DNA of 64,000 bases from positions 1-64,000 of the forward strand of contig NZ_JAELXT010000021.1 in NCBI RefSeq assembly GCF_016427565.1. Reading direction: 5' to 3'. The notes beneath the pieces were generated by a model. That model was given only the letters and a program-made list of their open reading frames with translations, did no database searches and was not told the DNA's origin. Shown here in pieces: positions 35,482-43,430 of the stretch (positions are counted from its first letter, which is position 1; each line of letters opens with the position of its first letter). Position numbers and translations under genes: made by a program. Source of the stretch: Microvirga splendida (GTDB lineage: Bacteria > Pseudomonadota > Alphaproteobacteria > Rhizobiales > Beijerinckiaceae).

Positions 35482-38001
35482 ATGTCCGGTATTCGCATCG
35501 CCATCGTTAAACTGCGCAACGACGTGCTCGCGGACACGATTGCGTACGATCTCCGCGAGGCTCCGGAATTTGAATTGGTTTCGGATGAGCTGATCGATGC
35601 CGACGAAACCCGCGACAAGCTTTTCTCAGTCGCCCGCGATGTTGAGGTGCTGATCGCCTTTGGCGACTTCGATCCCGATCTGCTGGAGGAAATCGTCCGC
35701 AACGAGCCGCATGCCGTCATTGCCAGCATCGTGATTGGCGAGGATCTAGTGAACTTCCGCCTGAGCGAGGTCGGCTCGGTGCAGTTGATCGAGACGCTCC
35801 AGGTGCTCGCTCGCGATAGGGGCCCCGATCGTTCGCGGCTTATGGAGTACCGGCTGTCCAAAGAGGGACACCCAGCCGAGCTTGTCGAGATCGGCCGCTC
35901 GGTCGACCGCCTCATTCACGAAGCCGACAAATGGGTGCGCGCCACGATCAGCGCCTACGCCAAATCGCTGCCACGCACGGACGGCGAATACCTAACTTAT
36001 GCAACTGGCCCCCGCATCGTGGAGGATTTGGTCCGCACCGCGCCGCCGCGCCGGCTTGCCGAAGATGATGATTCCGCGCACGACCGCGAATTGGTGGAAG
36101 CGCTCATGACCGAGAGCGCCGCTCACCCCGAACCGCTGGCGCGGCTGTTCCAGCGGCTGGGGCTTACGGTGACGGAATTCAAGGTGCTGCTTCTGGCGCT
36201 CGGACCCGATCTCGGCGTCAAAATACAGACAGCCTTCGGTCATTTGAACGACGACCTCGGCCGCAAGCAGCCGACGCTTGGCCTCGCATGTTCCATGCTG
36301 GGCAACCCGATCGATATTCGCACCGAACTGGAGCATGAGAAGGGCCTTGTTCGCTGGCGCCTGCTCGACAGCGGTGATGTGCTGCCGCGCGCCGACGAGC
36401 CCGCCCGCCTTGCCCAGCCGCTGCCGGGCTGGCTGCTCGGCGATGAAGATGCCCTGTTTGGGGATGCGTCGCTGCGCCCTTTCATCCGAGCCGGGGCCTA
36501 TCCGGGCGCGGACTACATCTCCGACGCGGAAGGCGTCGGTCCGGGCGCGGGTTTGCACCAGTCCCTGGCTGGCCGAAGCCGGTGGATCGTGCTGCCGCCC
36601 CGGCATCTCGACCGCTGGCGCGCGCGCTGCGACGCGGCCGCGGCTGCGACTAAACGCACGACGCTCCGTTGCCAAGCCGAGAAACTGCTCGTGCTTGCGC
36701 CAACGGACCAGCGGGAGGCCACGATCCGACTTGCCCGCGCCGCGCAGCTCTTCGACATGGTCCCCATGGTGGACTTCGGAATTGAGCCGGCCGATGACAG
36801 CCGCCTGGCGCTGCTCGGCCATTTCGTCGACGCGCTGGGGATGGTGTCGCATCCAGCCGTGCTGATCGCCGCTGACCGGCGGTACGCCGCGAACTTGCCT
36901 GGCGACGATGTTACCGCCTATGCAGCTGACTATGCCGAAACGGAAGCATCGGAATTCTACAGGGCGGCCGCTGCGAGCCGGGGCCTGAAGCTCACCACTT
37001 CGGATTGCCGTCGGCTCGGAACGGAGTTCGAGCTGACGCTCGACCTGATCGGGCAGGCCGTCGAACTGGCTGCGTTTGACCGCCAGAGCGGCCGCGTGGG
37101 CGAGGAACTCTACGGGCCAATGGCGCGGGCATGCCGCACCGTTGCGAGCGCCAACCTGTCCAGGCTGGTGCAAGTCTCGGCGCCGACCTTCGCACTTTCC
37201 GACGTCATCCTGCCGGCTGAGCAGCATGCGCAGCTCGGCGAGATCGTCAGCCAGGTCGAGCAGGCCCCAATCGTGCTGAACCAATGGGGGTTTGGCTCGC
37301 AATTACCCTATGGGCGGGGCGTCTCCGCACTCTTTGCTGGCCCGAGCGGGACCGGCAAGACGATGGCTGCGCAGGGCATCGCCAAAGCCCTCAAGACTGA
37401 CCTCTTCACGGTCGACCTGTCCCGCGTCGTCAGCAAATATATCGGCGAGTCCGAAAAGAATTTGGATGCAGTGTTCAGCGATGCCGAAAAGGCCAATGCG
37501 GTGCTGGCCTTCCATGAGGCCGACTCGCTTTTCAACCAACGCAGCGAGACCAAGGACGCCCACGACCGCTACGCCAATCTGGAAGTCGCCTACCTGCTCC
37601 AGCGCATGGAGAGTTTCACCGGGCTGGCGATTTTGACTACCAATTTGAAGCAGAACATCGACAGCGCCTTCCTGCGCCGACTGCGCTTCGTGATCGAGTT
37701 CCCGAAGCCGGACGCGGCGGCTCGCGAAGCAATATGGCGTCAATGCCTTCCCGATGCGGCGCCCCTGGCCAAGGATGTGGAGCTGCACCTGCTCGCCAGG
37801 GAAATAGAACTGTCGGGCGGCAACATAAGGCAGGTCACGCTGAGGGCGGCCTTCGCGGCAGCCAGTGACGGATCCGGGCAGATCGGCATGCGGCACTTGT
37901 TCGCCGCGACCCGGGCCGAACTGATCAAGCTCGGGCGCACGGGCGGTTTGCGCCAGCTCGATGAACTCCAAGCCTATCATAACCGCACGATGGCGGCGTG
38001 A
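35482..38001 (+). CDS. eCIS AAA+ ATPase (Afp15/Pvc15-like)
   Basis: About 839 residues from the ATG at 35482; an in-frame GTG at 35461 is the alternative. The N-terminal part is a long helical region as in eCIS ATPases; the C-terminal AAA+ module has Walker A GPSGTGKT (620-627), KYIGESEKNLDAVFSDAEKA, the segment KDAHDRYANLEVAYLLQRME typical of Afp15/Pvc15, sensor 1 LAILTTNLKQNID and the Arg motif FLRRLRF. The Walker B reads VLAFHEAD where the family has FDEAD, so the Mg-binding Asp is His678, while Glu679 remains. The protein acts in particle assembly in relatives. It is the first gene of the eCIS cluster. Confidence 0.93.
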   Translation: MSGIRIAIVKLRNDVLADTIAYDLREAPEFELVSDELIDADETRDKLFSVARDVEVLIAFGDFDPDLLEEIVRNEPHAVIASIVIGEDLVNFRLSEVGSVQLIETLQVLARDRGPDRSRLMEYRLSKEGHPAELVEIGRSVDRLIHEADKWVRATISAYAKSLPRTDGEYLTYATGPRIVEDLVRTAPPRRLAEDDDSAHDRELVEALMTESAAHPEPLARLFQRLGLTVTEFKVLLLALGPDLGVKIQTAFGHLNDDLGRKQPTLGLACSMLGNPIDIRTELEHEKGLVRWRLLDSGDVLPRADEPARLAQPLPGWLLGDEDALFGDASLRPFIRAGAYPGADYISDAEGVGPGAGLHQSLAGRSRWIVLPPRHLDRWRARCDAAAAATKRTTLRCQAEKLLVLAPTDQREATIRLARAAQLFDMVPMVDFGIEPADDSRLALLGHFVDALGMVSHPAVLIAADRRYAANLPGDDVTAYAADYAETEASEFYRAAAASRGLKLTTSDCRRLGTEFELTLDLIGQAVELAAFDRQSGRVGEELYGPMARACRTVASANLSRLVQVSAPTFALSDVILPAEQHAQLGEIVSQVEQAPIVLNQWGFGSQLPYGRGVSALFAGPSGTGKTMAAQGIAKALKTDLFTVDLSRVVSKYIGESEKNLDAVFSDAEKANAVLAFHEADSLFNQRSETKDAHDRYANLEVAYLLQRMESFTGLAILTTNLKQNIDSAFLRRLRFVIEFPKPDAAAREAIWRQCLPDAAPLAKDVELHLLAREIELSGGNIRQVTLRAAFAAASDGSGQIGMRHLFAATRAELIKLGRTGGLRQLDELQAYHNRTMAA

Positions 38002-38008
38002 GGCGGCC

Positions 38009-38605
38009 ATGAGCGCAGACAAGATCAGGAAAGTCACCGAGGCGATCAAGACGAGGATCGAAAGCGCGCTGCCCGATCTCGTTGTGCCGGCCCTCACCAA
38101 GGTGCATGTTGGGCCGCTCGACGACCAAGAGGCTAAGAACGCCCGGCTCGCCTTGTTCCTCTACCGAGCTTCGGTCAACAGCGACCTGCGCAATGCCGGC
38201 CATCGCGTCCTCCCGGCCGACCCGAACGATCCGATCATCGTCCATGACCGGGCGATCCCGTTCGACCTGCATTTCCTGCTGACCACCAGCCCGTCCGACA
38301 AGGATACCGACCTCAACGCGCTCGACGATCTCGGCTTGGCAATCCAGTCGATCAACGACACGCCGGACCTAGTTGGCGGGGCGCTGGGTAGCGATGTCGT
38401 GCGCCTTTCCTTCGAAGCAATGCCGACGGAGGAGATGGGGCGTATCTGGGCGCTGTTCCCGGCGGTCAACTACCGCACTTCCGTAGTGGTCTTGGCGACG
38501 CCGGTCTGGATTGATCCTGCGCTACCTGCAAGGCCCACCGCGCCGGTCGTCAGCGAGGAATATCGCGCCACCCCCAACTTCCAGGAGCCGCCCAATGGCT
38601 TCTGA
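38009..38605 (+). CDS. DUF4255 protein, eCIS tail terminator (Afp16/Pvc16-like)
   Basis: About 198 residues from the ATG at 38009, seven bases after the ATPase stop. The DUF4255 pattern is visible: IRKVTEAIKTRIESALPDLV, ARLALFLYRASVNSDLRNAG, FDLHFLLTTSPSDKDTDLNA, and RLSFEAMPTEEMGRIWALFP. Afp16 and Pvc16 cap the tube and sheath at the distal end and set tail length together with the tape measure. The gene starts the ATPase-terminator pair typical of eCIS loci. The upstream in-frame start at 37961 lies inside the ATPase gene and is rejected. Confidence 0.9.
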   Translation: MSADKIRKVTEAIKTRIESALPDLVVPALTKVHVGPLDDQEAKNARLALFLYRASVNSDLRNAGHRVLPADPNDPIIVHDRAIPFDLHFLLTTSPSDKDTDLNALDDLGLAIQSINDTPDLVGGALGSDVVRLSFEAMPTEEMGRIWALFPAVNYRTSVVVLATPVWIDPALPARPTAPVVSEEYRATPNFQEPPNGF

Positions 38606-39281
38606 GCCTAAACGGCTGTCGCGCGCCGTGCAGTTCGCGGCTGAATTCATCGATCCAATCTCGGGGGAGCGCGTCAGCTGTGGGCTTGGCGTCCGCGCGC
38701 TGGATGCTCAGGGACGGCCGACCGGCCGAGTGCCAATCCTGAATCGGTCGGGCCGCTTCATCTGGAGGGTCTATTTTGTTGCCGACGGATCGGAAGCCCC
38801 GCCGCCGGCGGAGATCGAAATAGAGCCCGGCAAGCTGCCTTATTACGCCGACGCTTTCCCCTTGCCGCAGATCCCGGGCGACCGGCTGGTCCGCTTCCAT
38901 CTGCGGCCGTCGCCGGCCTATGCGGTGCCCGACGGGATAACCGCGCTGCGTGGCCGTTTGGTCGAGACCTTGCCAGATGCGGAGCCCGTCCCGGATGCCC
39001 TCCTGCGCTTGGCGTGGACAGGTCCGGAGGGCCAACAGCCGCAAGTGCTGCCGCAAGATGCGCGCAGCGACGAGCATGGCGAGTTTGTCGTCTCGCTCCG
39101 CGCTAGGCCCGGCTTCGACGCCAACGTCGCGGCCGGCCGGCCGACGGCTGAACTGCACGTCTTCCGCTTCGAGGACGATGAGACGAAGCACCGCGTCGCC
39201 GGCCCACTCGTATTGATGGAAGGGCGGCTGCAGCCGCGTGACGATGTTTTCGACTGGTCTGACCTGACAGCGGTCATCTGA
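38595..39281 (+). CDS. eCIS-associated beta-rich protein of unknown function
   Basis: About 228 residues from the ATG at 38595, overlapping the end of the DUF4255 gene by eleven bases. It looks mostly beta: an N-terminal domain with FAAEFIDPISGERVSCGLGV and IEIEPGKLPYYADAFPLPQI, and a C-terminal part resembling the transthyretin-like/carboxypeptidase regulatory fold (ITALRGRLVETLPDAEPVPD, then DEHGEFVVSLRA). No signal peptide. Genes like this often follow the tail terminator in eCIS loci; a structural or peripheral role is likely but not proven. Confidence 0.72.
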   Translation: MASEPKRLSRAVQFAAEFIDPISGERVSCGLGVRALDAQGRPTGRVPILNRSGRFIWRVYFVADGSEAPPPAEIEIEPGKLPYYADAFPLPQIPGDRLVRFHLRPSPAYAVPDGITALRGRLVETLPDAEPVPDALLRLAWTGPEGQQPQVLPQDARSDEHGEFVVSLRARPGFDANVAAGRPTAELHVFRFEDDETKHRVAGPLVLMEGRLQPRDDVFDWSDLTAVI

Positions 39282-39295
39282 GAAAGGCGAGTGTC

Positions 39296-40369
39296 ATGGG
39301 AGTGGCAGCACTTAATGCAGAAGCGTCTGCGTCCGCCAACGATGCGTACGACCTCGGGGAACTGGTGGCGAACATCAGCGAGCAGATCGCCGATTATGAA
39401 GCAAAGAAGCTCGCGCAACTGAAGAGTGAGATCGAGGGCTTCATTAAGAAGAAGGACGCCCTCATCGAAGACTACAAGAAGAAGCACCCGGAGCTATTGC
39501 GCCTCTGGTCCGGGCAGAATGTCGCCATCGACATTCTGCACAAGACGTTGGTATGCCGATACCCGGATTGGGCCGAGATTTTCCAGAGCTGCGTCTGCAA
39601 GCACATCGAGGCCATACAGACAAGCCAAGTGAACCTCGACGTCCGCCTGTGTTGCGGCCAAGGCGCAAACGAGAAGGCGCGCGACAAGGCCAAGCAGAAA
39701 TCAGAAGCAGCAAACCTTTTCCTCAAAGGGCTGGGTGACATGGAGAAGGGGATAACCGCCCAGCTCCAGCAGAACCAGAAATGGATCGACGAGATCGGCA
39801 AACTGCTCAATGGCCCGGACAGCATCCAAGCAATCCATGTGTTCTGGGGCAAGCTCCTGCCGGCCCACGCGCAACTCGCCCCAGACGGGCTTTCGACGGT
39901 TCTCAAGGAAAGTCTCGCCAAAGCGGCATGCAATGCTGCCCAGGTGGTCGACGATTCGTGCAAACCCGTCGCCGCTGAGCCTTCTAACACGCGTTCGCCG
40001 CCCTGGCTCATCCATTTCGACGTATATGGGAGCGCGCTCGAAAAGGCATGGTGCGTCTACCGGAAAGCAAAGGAGGACTATGGCGCGGCGGAAGGTGCAT
40101 TTGCCCGCAACCCCGACGATGTCGATGCGACAGCCAAGGAGATTGAGGCTGCCCGCAAGGCGCTCGACGTCACGATCCGCGACTGCTTGAAGAAGCGCGT
40201 CACCTCGCAAGCCGGCTGCGAACTGGATCAAACGACGGCCCATACCCCGTCCGAAAAATTGGCCGGGGAGAACGGCGAGCCAGACGGCAATCCGCCGGAC
40301 AAGCTCAATCAAGGCCCGCTCGACCAAAGCACGGGCGCCATAGCGACAACTGAACAAACCGACCGCTGA
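39296..40369 (+). CDS. Coiled-coil, Cys-containing protein of unknown function in eCIS locus
   Basis: A 357-residue protein I do not recognise. It has a Shine-Dalgarno-like GAAAGGCGA before the ATG. It is largely helical and charged (YEAKKLAQLKSEIEGFIKKK, then DALIEDYKKKHPELL), with scattered cysteines in pairs (FQSCVCKHIE, RLCCGQG, RDCLKKR). The C-terminal 60 residues are low-complexity and polar. No signal peptide or membrane helix. Its place between the terminator/beta-rich genes and the sheath gene suggests a locus-specific component or a carried effector; neither can be shown. Confidence 0.65.
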   Translation: MGVAALNAEASASANDAYDLGELVANISEQIADYEAKKLAQLKSEIEGFIKKKDALIEDYKKKHPELLRLWSGQNVAIDILHKTLVCRYPDWAEIFQSCVCKHIEAIQTSQVNLDVRLCCGQGANEKARDKAKQKSEAANLFLKGLGDMEKGITAQLQQNQKWIDEIGKLLNGPDSIQAIHVFWGKLLPAHAQLAPDGLSTVLKESLAKAACNAAQVVDDSCKPVAAEPSNTRSPPWLIHFDVYGSALEKAWCVYRKAKEDYGAAEGAFARNPDDVDATAKEIEAARKALDVTIRDCLKKRVTSQAGCELDQTTAHTPSEKLAGENGEPDGNPPDKLNQGPLDQSTGAIATTEQTDR

Positions 40370-40398
40370 GGCGGTCATTACCAACGGGAGAGCCGACA

Positions 40399-41961
40399 AT
40401 GCCCGAATATCTGGCTCCTGGCGTCACTATCGAAGAGATCGAACGCGGCCCGCGGCCGATCGACGGGGTACCGACCAGCACCGCAGCCTTTCTCGGCGAG
40501 ACCGAACGCGGACCGATCAAGCCTCGCCTCATCACAAGCTATATTGAATACAAGCGCTGGTTCGGCGATGTGTTCGGCAATCGCGACAAATACATGCCCT
40601 ATGCCGCCAACGGCTTCTTCGAGAATGGCGGCCGCAGGCTCTATGTCTGCCGCATCGTCAGCAACGACGCGACGAGCGCCGAGTTCGAGTTCGGAAACTT
40701 TGTCGCAAGGGCGGTCGGCGCCGGAGAATGGGGAAATCGCATTTTCGTCAAGGTGAGAGAGAGTTCCACAGCGACGAAGGCCCCTGGCACCAGCGATCCG
40801 ATCCCGGTCGGTTTCCGGCTCCAGATCGCATATTGGGCAAACGAACCCGATGGCGGGCTTTTCGATCCGTTCGATCCGGACAATCGCACGTTACGCCCCC
40901 GGCCCACGCTGGTTGAGGACTTTGACGATCTCGTACTGGACGCGAAGTCTTCGGACTATTTCGAGAAGAGGCTGGTGGGCAACTCGTCGCTGATCGCATT
41001 TACCCAGATCGATCCGGCCGATGCCACGCTTCCGGCCCCGGGGTTGGGAACGCTCGCGGGAGGCGATAACGGCACCGAAGTCGGCGCGGACGATTTTACG
41101 GGATTGCCCGCCGACGAACGAACCGAACCGCAGGGCCTGACCGCGCTTGAGCTTGACCCCTATCGGGAAGTGGCGCTTGTCTACGCGCCGTTCCCCAGCA
41201 CCGCACGCGAAACCATACATCTTGCTGTCATCAGCCATTGCGAGAATATGCGTTTCCGCTTCGGCGTGATCGACTCCGAACGGGACGAATCAAATCTAGA
41301 CAATCTGGACCCACGCTCAACGCTCCAGGACACTCAATACGCCGCCTTCTACTATCCTTGGATACAGGTCGCGGACCCGCAGAGCGGCGCGCTGAAACAT
41401 GTACCGCCGGGCGGCAATGTGCTCGGCATCTATGCCCGCACCGACACCGAACGCGGTGTGTTCAAGGCCCCGGCCAACGAGACGGTGCGTGGCGCGGTCG
41501 AACTGCGCTTCGATATCAACGACCGGGCGCAGGAGGTGCTCAACCCGCGTGGCGTCAACGCGATCCGAAGCTTCCCAGGCCGCGGCATCCGTGTGTGGGG
41601 GGCGCGTACCTTGTCATCCAACGGGCTCTGGAAATATGTCTCGGTGCGCCGCTTGTTCATCTTCCTGGAAAGGTCGATCTACGAAGGCACCCAGTGGGTG
41701 GTATTCGAGCCGAATGACGACCGGCTGTGGGCGCGCGTCACCGACACGGTCCGCCTGTTCCTTCGCACCCAGTGGCGCAACGGAGCGCTGTTCGGACGCA
41801 CGGAGAAGGAGGCCTTCTTCATCACTTGCGACCGCACGACGATGACGCAGGACGACATCCTAAACGGGCGCCTAATCTGCGAGATCGGCATCGCCCCGGT
41901 GCGACCGGCTGAGTTCGTCATCTTCCGCATCTTCCAGCATACCGCTGAAGCCCAGCGCTGA
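40399..41961 (+). CDS. eCIS contractile sheath protein
   Basis: A 520-residue phage tail-sheath protein. The N-terminal strand region YLAPGVTIEEIERGPRPIDG, then VPTSTAAFLGETERGPIKPR, is the hallmark of sheath proteins, and the C-terminus (FFITCDRTTMTQDDILNGRL, then EIGIAPVRPAEFVIFRIFQHT) forms the inter-subunit handshake in relatives. A CGGGAGAG ribosome site lies upstream. Only one sheath gene is present, unlike Afp, which has three. The sheath contracts on target contact and drives the tube outward. Confidence 0.96.
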   Translation: MPEYLAPGVTIEEIERGPRPIDGVPTSTAAFLGETERGPIKPRLITSYIEYKRWFGDVFGNRDKYMPYAANGFFENGGRRLYVCRIVSNDATSAEFEFGNFVARAVGAGEWGNRIFVKVRESSTATKAPGTSDPIPVGFRLQIAYWANEPDGGLFDPFDPDNRTLRPRPTLVEDFDDLVLDAKSSDYFEKRLVGNSSLIAFTQIDPADATLPAPGLGTLAGGDNGTEVGADDFTGLPADERTEPQGLTALELDPYREVALVYAPFPSTARETIHLAVISHCENMRFRFGVIDSERDESNLDNLDPRSTLQDTQYAAFYYPWIQVADPQSGALKHVPPGGNVLGIYARTDTERGVFKAPANETVRGAVELRFDINDRAQEVLNPRGVNAIRSFPGRGIRVWGARTLSSNGLWKYVSVRRLFIFLERSIYEGTQWVVFEPNDDRLWARVTDTVRLFLRTQWRNGALFGRTEKEAFFITCDRTTMTQDDILNGRLICEIGIAPVRPAEFVIFRIFQHTAEAQR

Positions 41962-41972
41962 GGAGAACAGCC

Positions 41973-42407
41973 ATGGCCCGCAAAGACCCGCTCCGCAATT
42001 TCCGCTTCCGCCTGGAGATCGACGGCATAACTCAGGCGAACTTCTCCGAAGTGGCCATCGGCGAAACGGCGACCGATGTCGTCGAGTATCGCGACGGCAA
42101 CGAGCCCGGCCCACTGCGCAAGCTCAGCGGCCTGACCAAATATGGCAACGTGACGCTCAAATGGGGGGTCACCGACTCAATGGAGCTGGAGGAGTGGCAT
42201 GACGCCATCGCTGCCGGCCAGATCCAGAGTAACCGCAAGAACGTGGCGATCATCGTCATGGACGAGGCCGGGCAGGACAAAGCCCGCTTCGTCGTCAGTG
42301 AGGCGTGGCCGTCAAAGTACACCGTCACCGGCCTCAACGGCAAAGGCAACGAGGTCTGGGTCGAGTCGATCGAGCTCGTAAACGAAGGCGTCGAGCGCGA
42401 AATGTAA
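41973..42407 (+). CDS. eCIS inner tube protein 1
   Basis: A 144-residue tube protein of the T4 gp19-like family. It starts MARKDPLRNFRFRLEIDGIT, contains FSEVAIGETATDVVEYRDGN, TKYGNVTLKWGVTDSMELEE and ends GNEVWVESIELVNEGVEREM, all family features. It begins eleven bases after the sheath stop. It should stack in hexameric rings to form the tube. The second tube gene at 43004 is more likely the baseplate-proximal form (Afp5-like), by gene order. Confidence 0.95.
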   Translation: MARKDPLRNFRFRLEIDGITQANFSEVAIGETATDVVEYRDGNEPGPLRKLSGLTKYGNVTLKWGVTDSMELEEWHDAIAAGQIQSNRKNVAIIVMDEAGQDKARFVVSEAWPSKYTVTGLNGKGNEVWVESIELVNEGVEREM

Positions 42408-42440
42408 GCCGTAGGCCACGATTCCCGGAGGGAGAATACC

Positions 42441-42824
42441 ATGCAGTCGAGACATACAGATTTCGTCACCGAGGTCGAGTTCACGCTACCCAAAGGCTAT
42501 CTCGACCAGACTGGTATACTCCACAAACACGGCGTCATGCGGCTGGCCACCGCAGCTGACGAGATCCTGCCGCTGCGTGACCCGCGCGTGCAACAGAACG
42601 AGGCCTATCTAGCAGTGATCGTGCTGGCCCGCGTCATCATCAGCCTGGGCGACCTGCCCGCCGTGGACACGCGGGTCGTCGAGGGGCTGTTCGCCTCCGA
42701 CCTCAATTTCCTCCAGCGCCTCTATGAGCGGATTAACAGCGCTGACGAGGTCGATGCGCCCATAGCCGTCACTCCGCTCGCCAACGGCGGCGGGAAAGGG
42801 TTCCACACCGTGGGGGAAGCCTGA
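42441..42824 (+). CDS. Small eCIS tail assembly-type protein
   Basis: A 127-residue protein beginning MQSRHTDFVTEVEFTLPKGY, with GVMRLATAADEILPLRDPRV and AYLAVIVLARVIISLGDLPA. Proteins like it lie between the two tube genes of many eCIS loci and resemble the tail-assembly chaperones of contractile phages in size and position. A GGAGGGAG ribosome site precedes the start. The tail (GGGKGFHTVGEA) ends in a frame one base ahead of the following DUF6760 frame, which is open across the stop. The role is inferred from position. Confidence 0.78.
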   Translation: MQSRHTDFVTEVEFTLPKGYLDQTGILHKHGVMRLATAADEILPLRDPRVQQNEAYLAVIVLARVIISLGDLPAVDTRVVEGLFASDLNFLQRLYERINSADEVDAPIAVTPLANGGGKGFHTVGEA

Positions 42825-42841
42825 AGGCCTATCCGGCGCAC

Positions 42842-43000
42842 ATGCTGCGGGAGGAGATGGCCTTCATCGCCTATCATTTTCACTGGAGTCCTGCTGAATT
42901 GCTCTCGCTCGAACATGCCGAAAGGCGCCACTGGTGCCGCTCGATCTCGGCGATCAACCGCAAGCTCGACGGCACGCCGGCGAATCCGTTTGAGGTTTAG
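42842..43000 (+). CDS. DUF6760-like mini protein
   Basis: A 52-residue protein, MLREEMAFIAYHFHWSPAEL and on to NPFEV, with the eCIS small-protein pattern AFIAYHFHW...LLSLEHAERRHWC. Such proteins (DUF6760 by my recollection) sit directly before the second tube gene. The ATG at 42842 has no clear ribosome site; the next ATG at 42857 has GGGAGGAG right beside it, too close for usual use. The same frame is open upstream over the end of the preceding gene, so translation by frameshift or by re-initiation is possible. Confidence 0.72.
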   Translation: MLREEMAFIAYHFHWSPAELLSLEHAERRHWCRSISAINRKLDGTPANPFEV

Positions 43001-43003
43001 GCC

Positions 43004-43429
43004 ATGAACACGCGCGTCGACCCCTTCATGAATTTCCGCTTCGTGGTTGAGTTCGACCACATCCAGCACGGCGGCTTCAACAAAGTCAAAGGTGTAGCGC
43101 GCGAGGTAAAGGTCGAGACTTATCACGAAGGCGGCGAGAATGCCTATGAGCACAAGCTCGCCTCGAACACGACCTACGGCAACCTGACTCTAGAACGCGG
43201 TCTCGCGGACGACTTCCTGTCGAACTGGAACCAGGATGCGTCGGATGGGCAGGTCAGACGGCGGGACATCACGGTGATCCTCAGGGACGGCAGCGCCAAT
43301 GAAGTGTGGCGCTGGCTGGTGGCCAGCGCTTTCCCCGTCAAGTGGACGGGAGCGGACCTCGACGGGTCCGGAGCGCAGGTGCTGGTCGAAAGCGTCGAGT
43401 TCGCTCATCACGGGATCCGGAAGGGCTGA
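43004..43429 (+). CDS. eCIS tube protein 2 (Afp5-like)
   Basis: A 141-residue tube-family protein, starting MNTRVDPFMNFRFVVEFDHI with FNKVKGVAREVKVETYHEGG, NTTYGNLTLERGLADDFLSN and GSGAQVLVESVEFAHHGIRK. It is diverged from tube protein 1 and lies beside the hub genes, so it probably makes the tube initiator layer on the baseplate. It starts three bases after the DUF6760-like stop. Confidence 0.93.
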   Translation: MNTRVDPFMNFRFVVEFDHIQHGGFNKVKGVAREVKVETYHEGGENAYEHKLASNTTYGNLTLERGLADDFLSNWNQDASDGQVRRRDITVILRDGSANEVWRWLVASAFPVKWTGADLDGSGAQVLVESVEFAHHGIRKG

Positions 43430-43430
43430 G

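Noticed and set aside
42792..42798. GGGAAAG heptamer, the lambda G/GT-type slippery sequence, near the end of the tail-assembly gene
   Set aside because: The zero frame reads GGG AAA, not G GGA AAG, so a -1 slip at this heptamer would not work as in lambda. It is kept only as part of the weaker frameshift idea.
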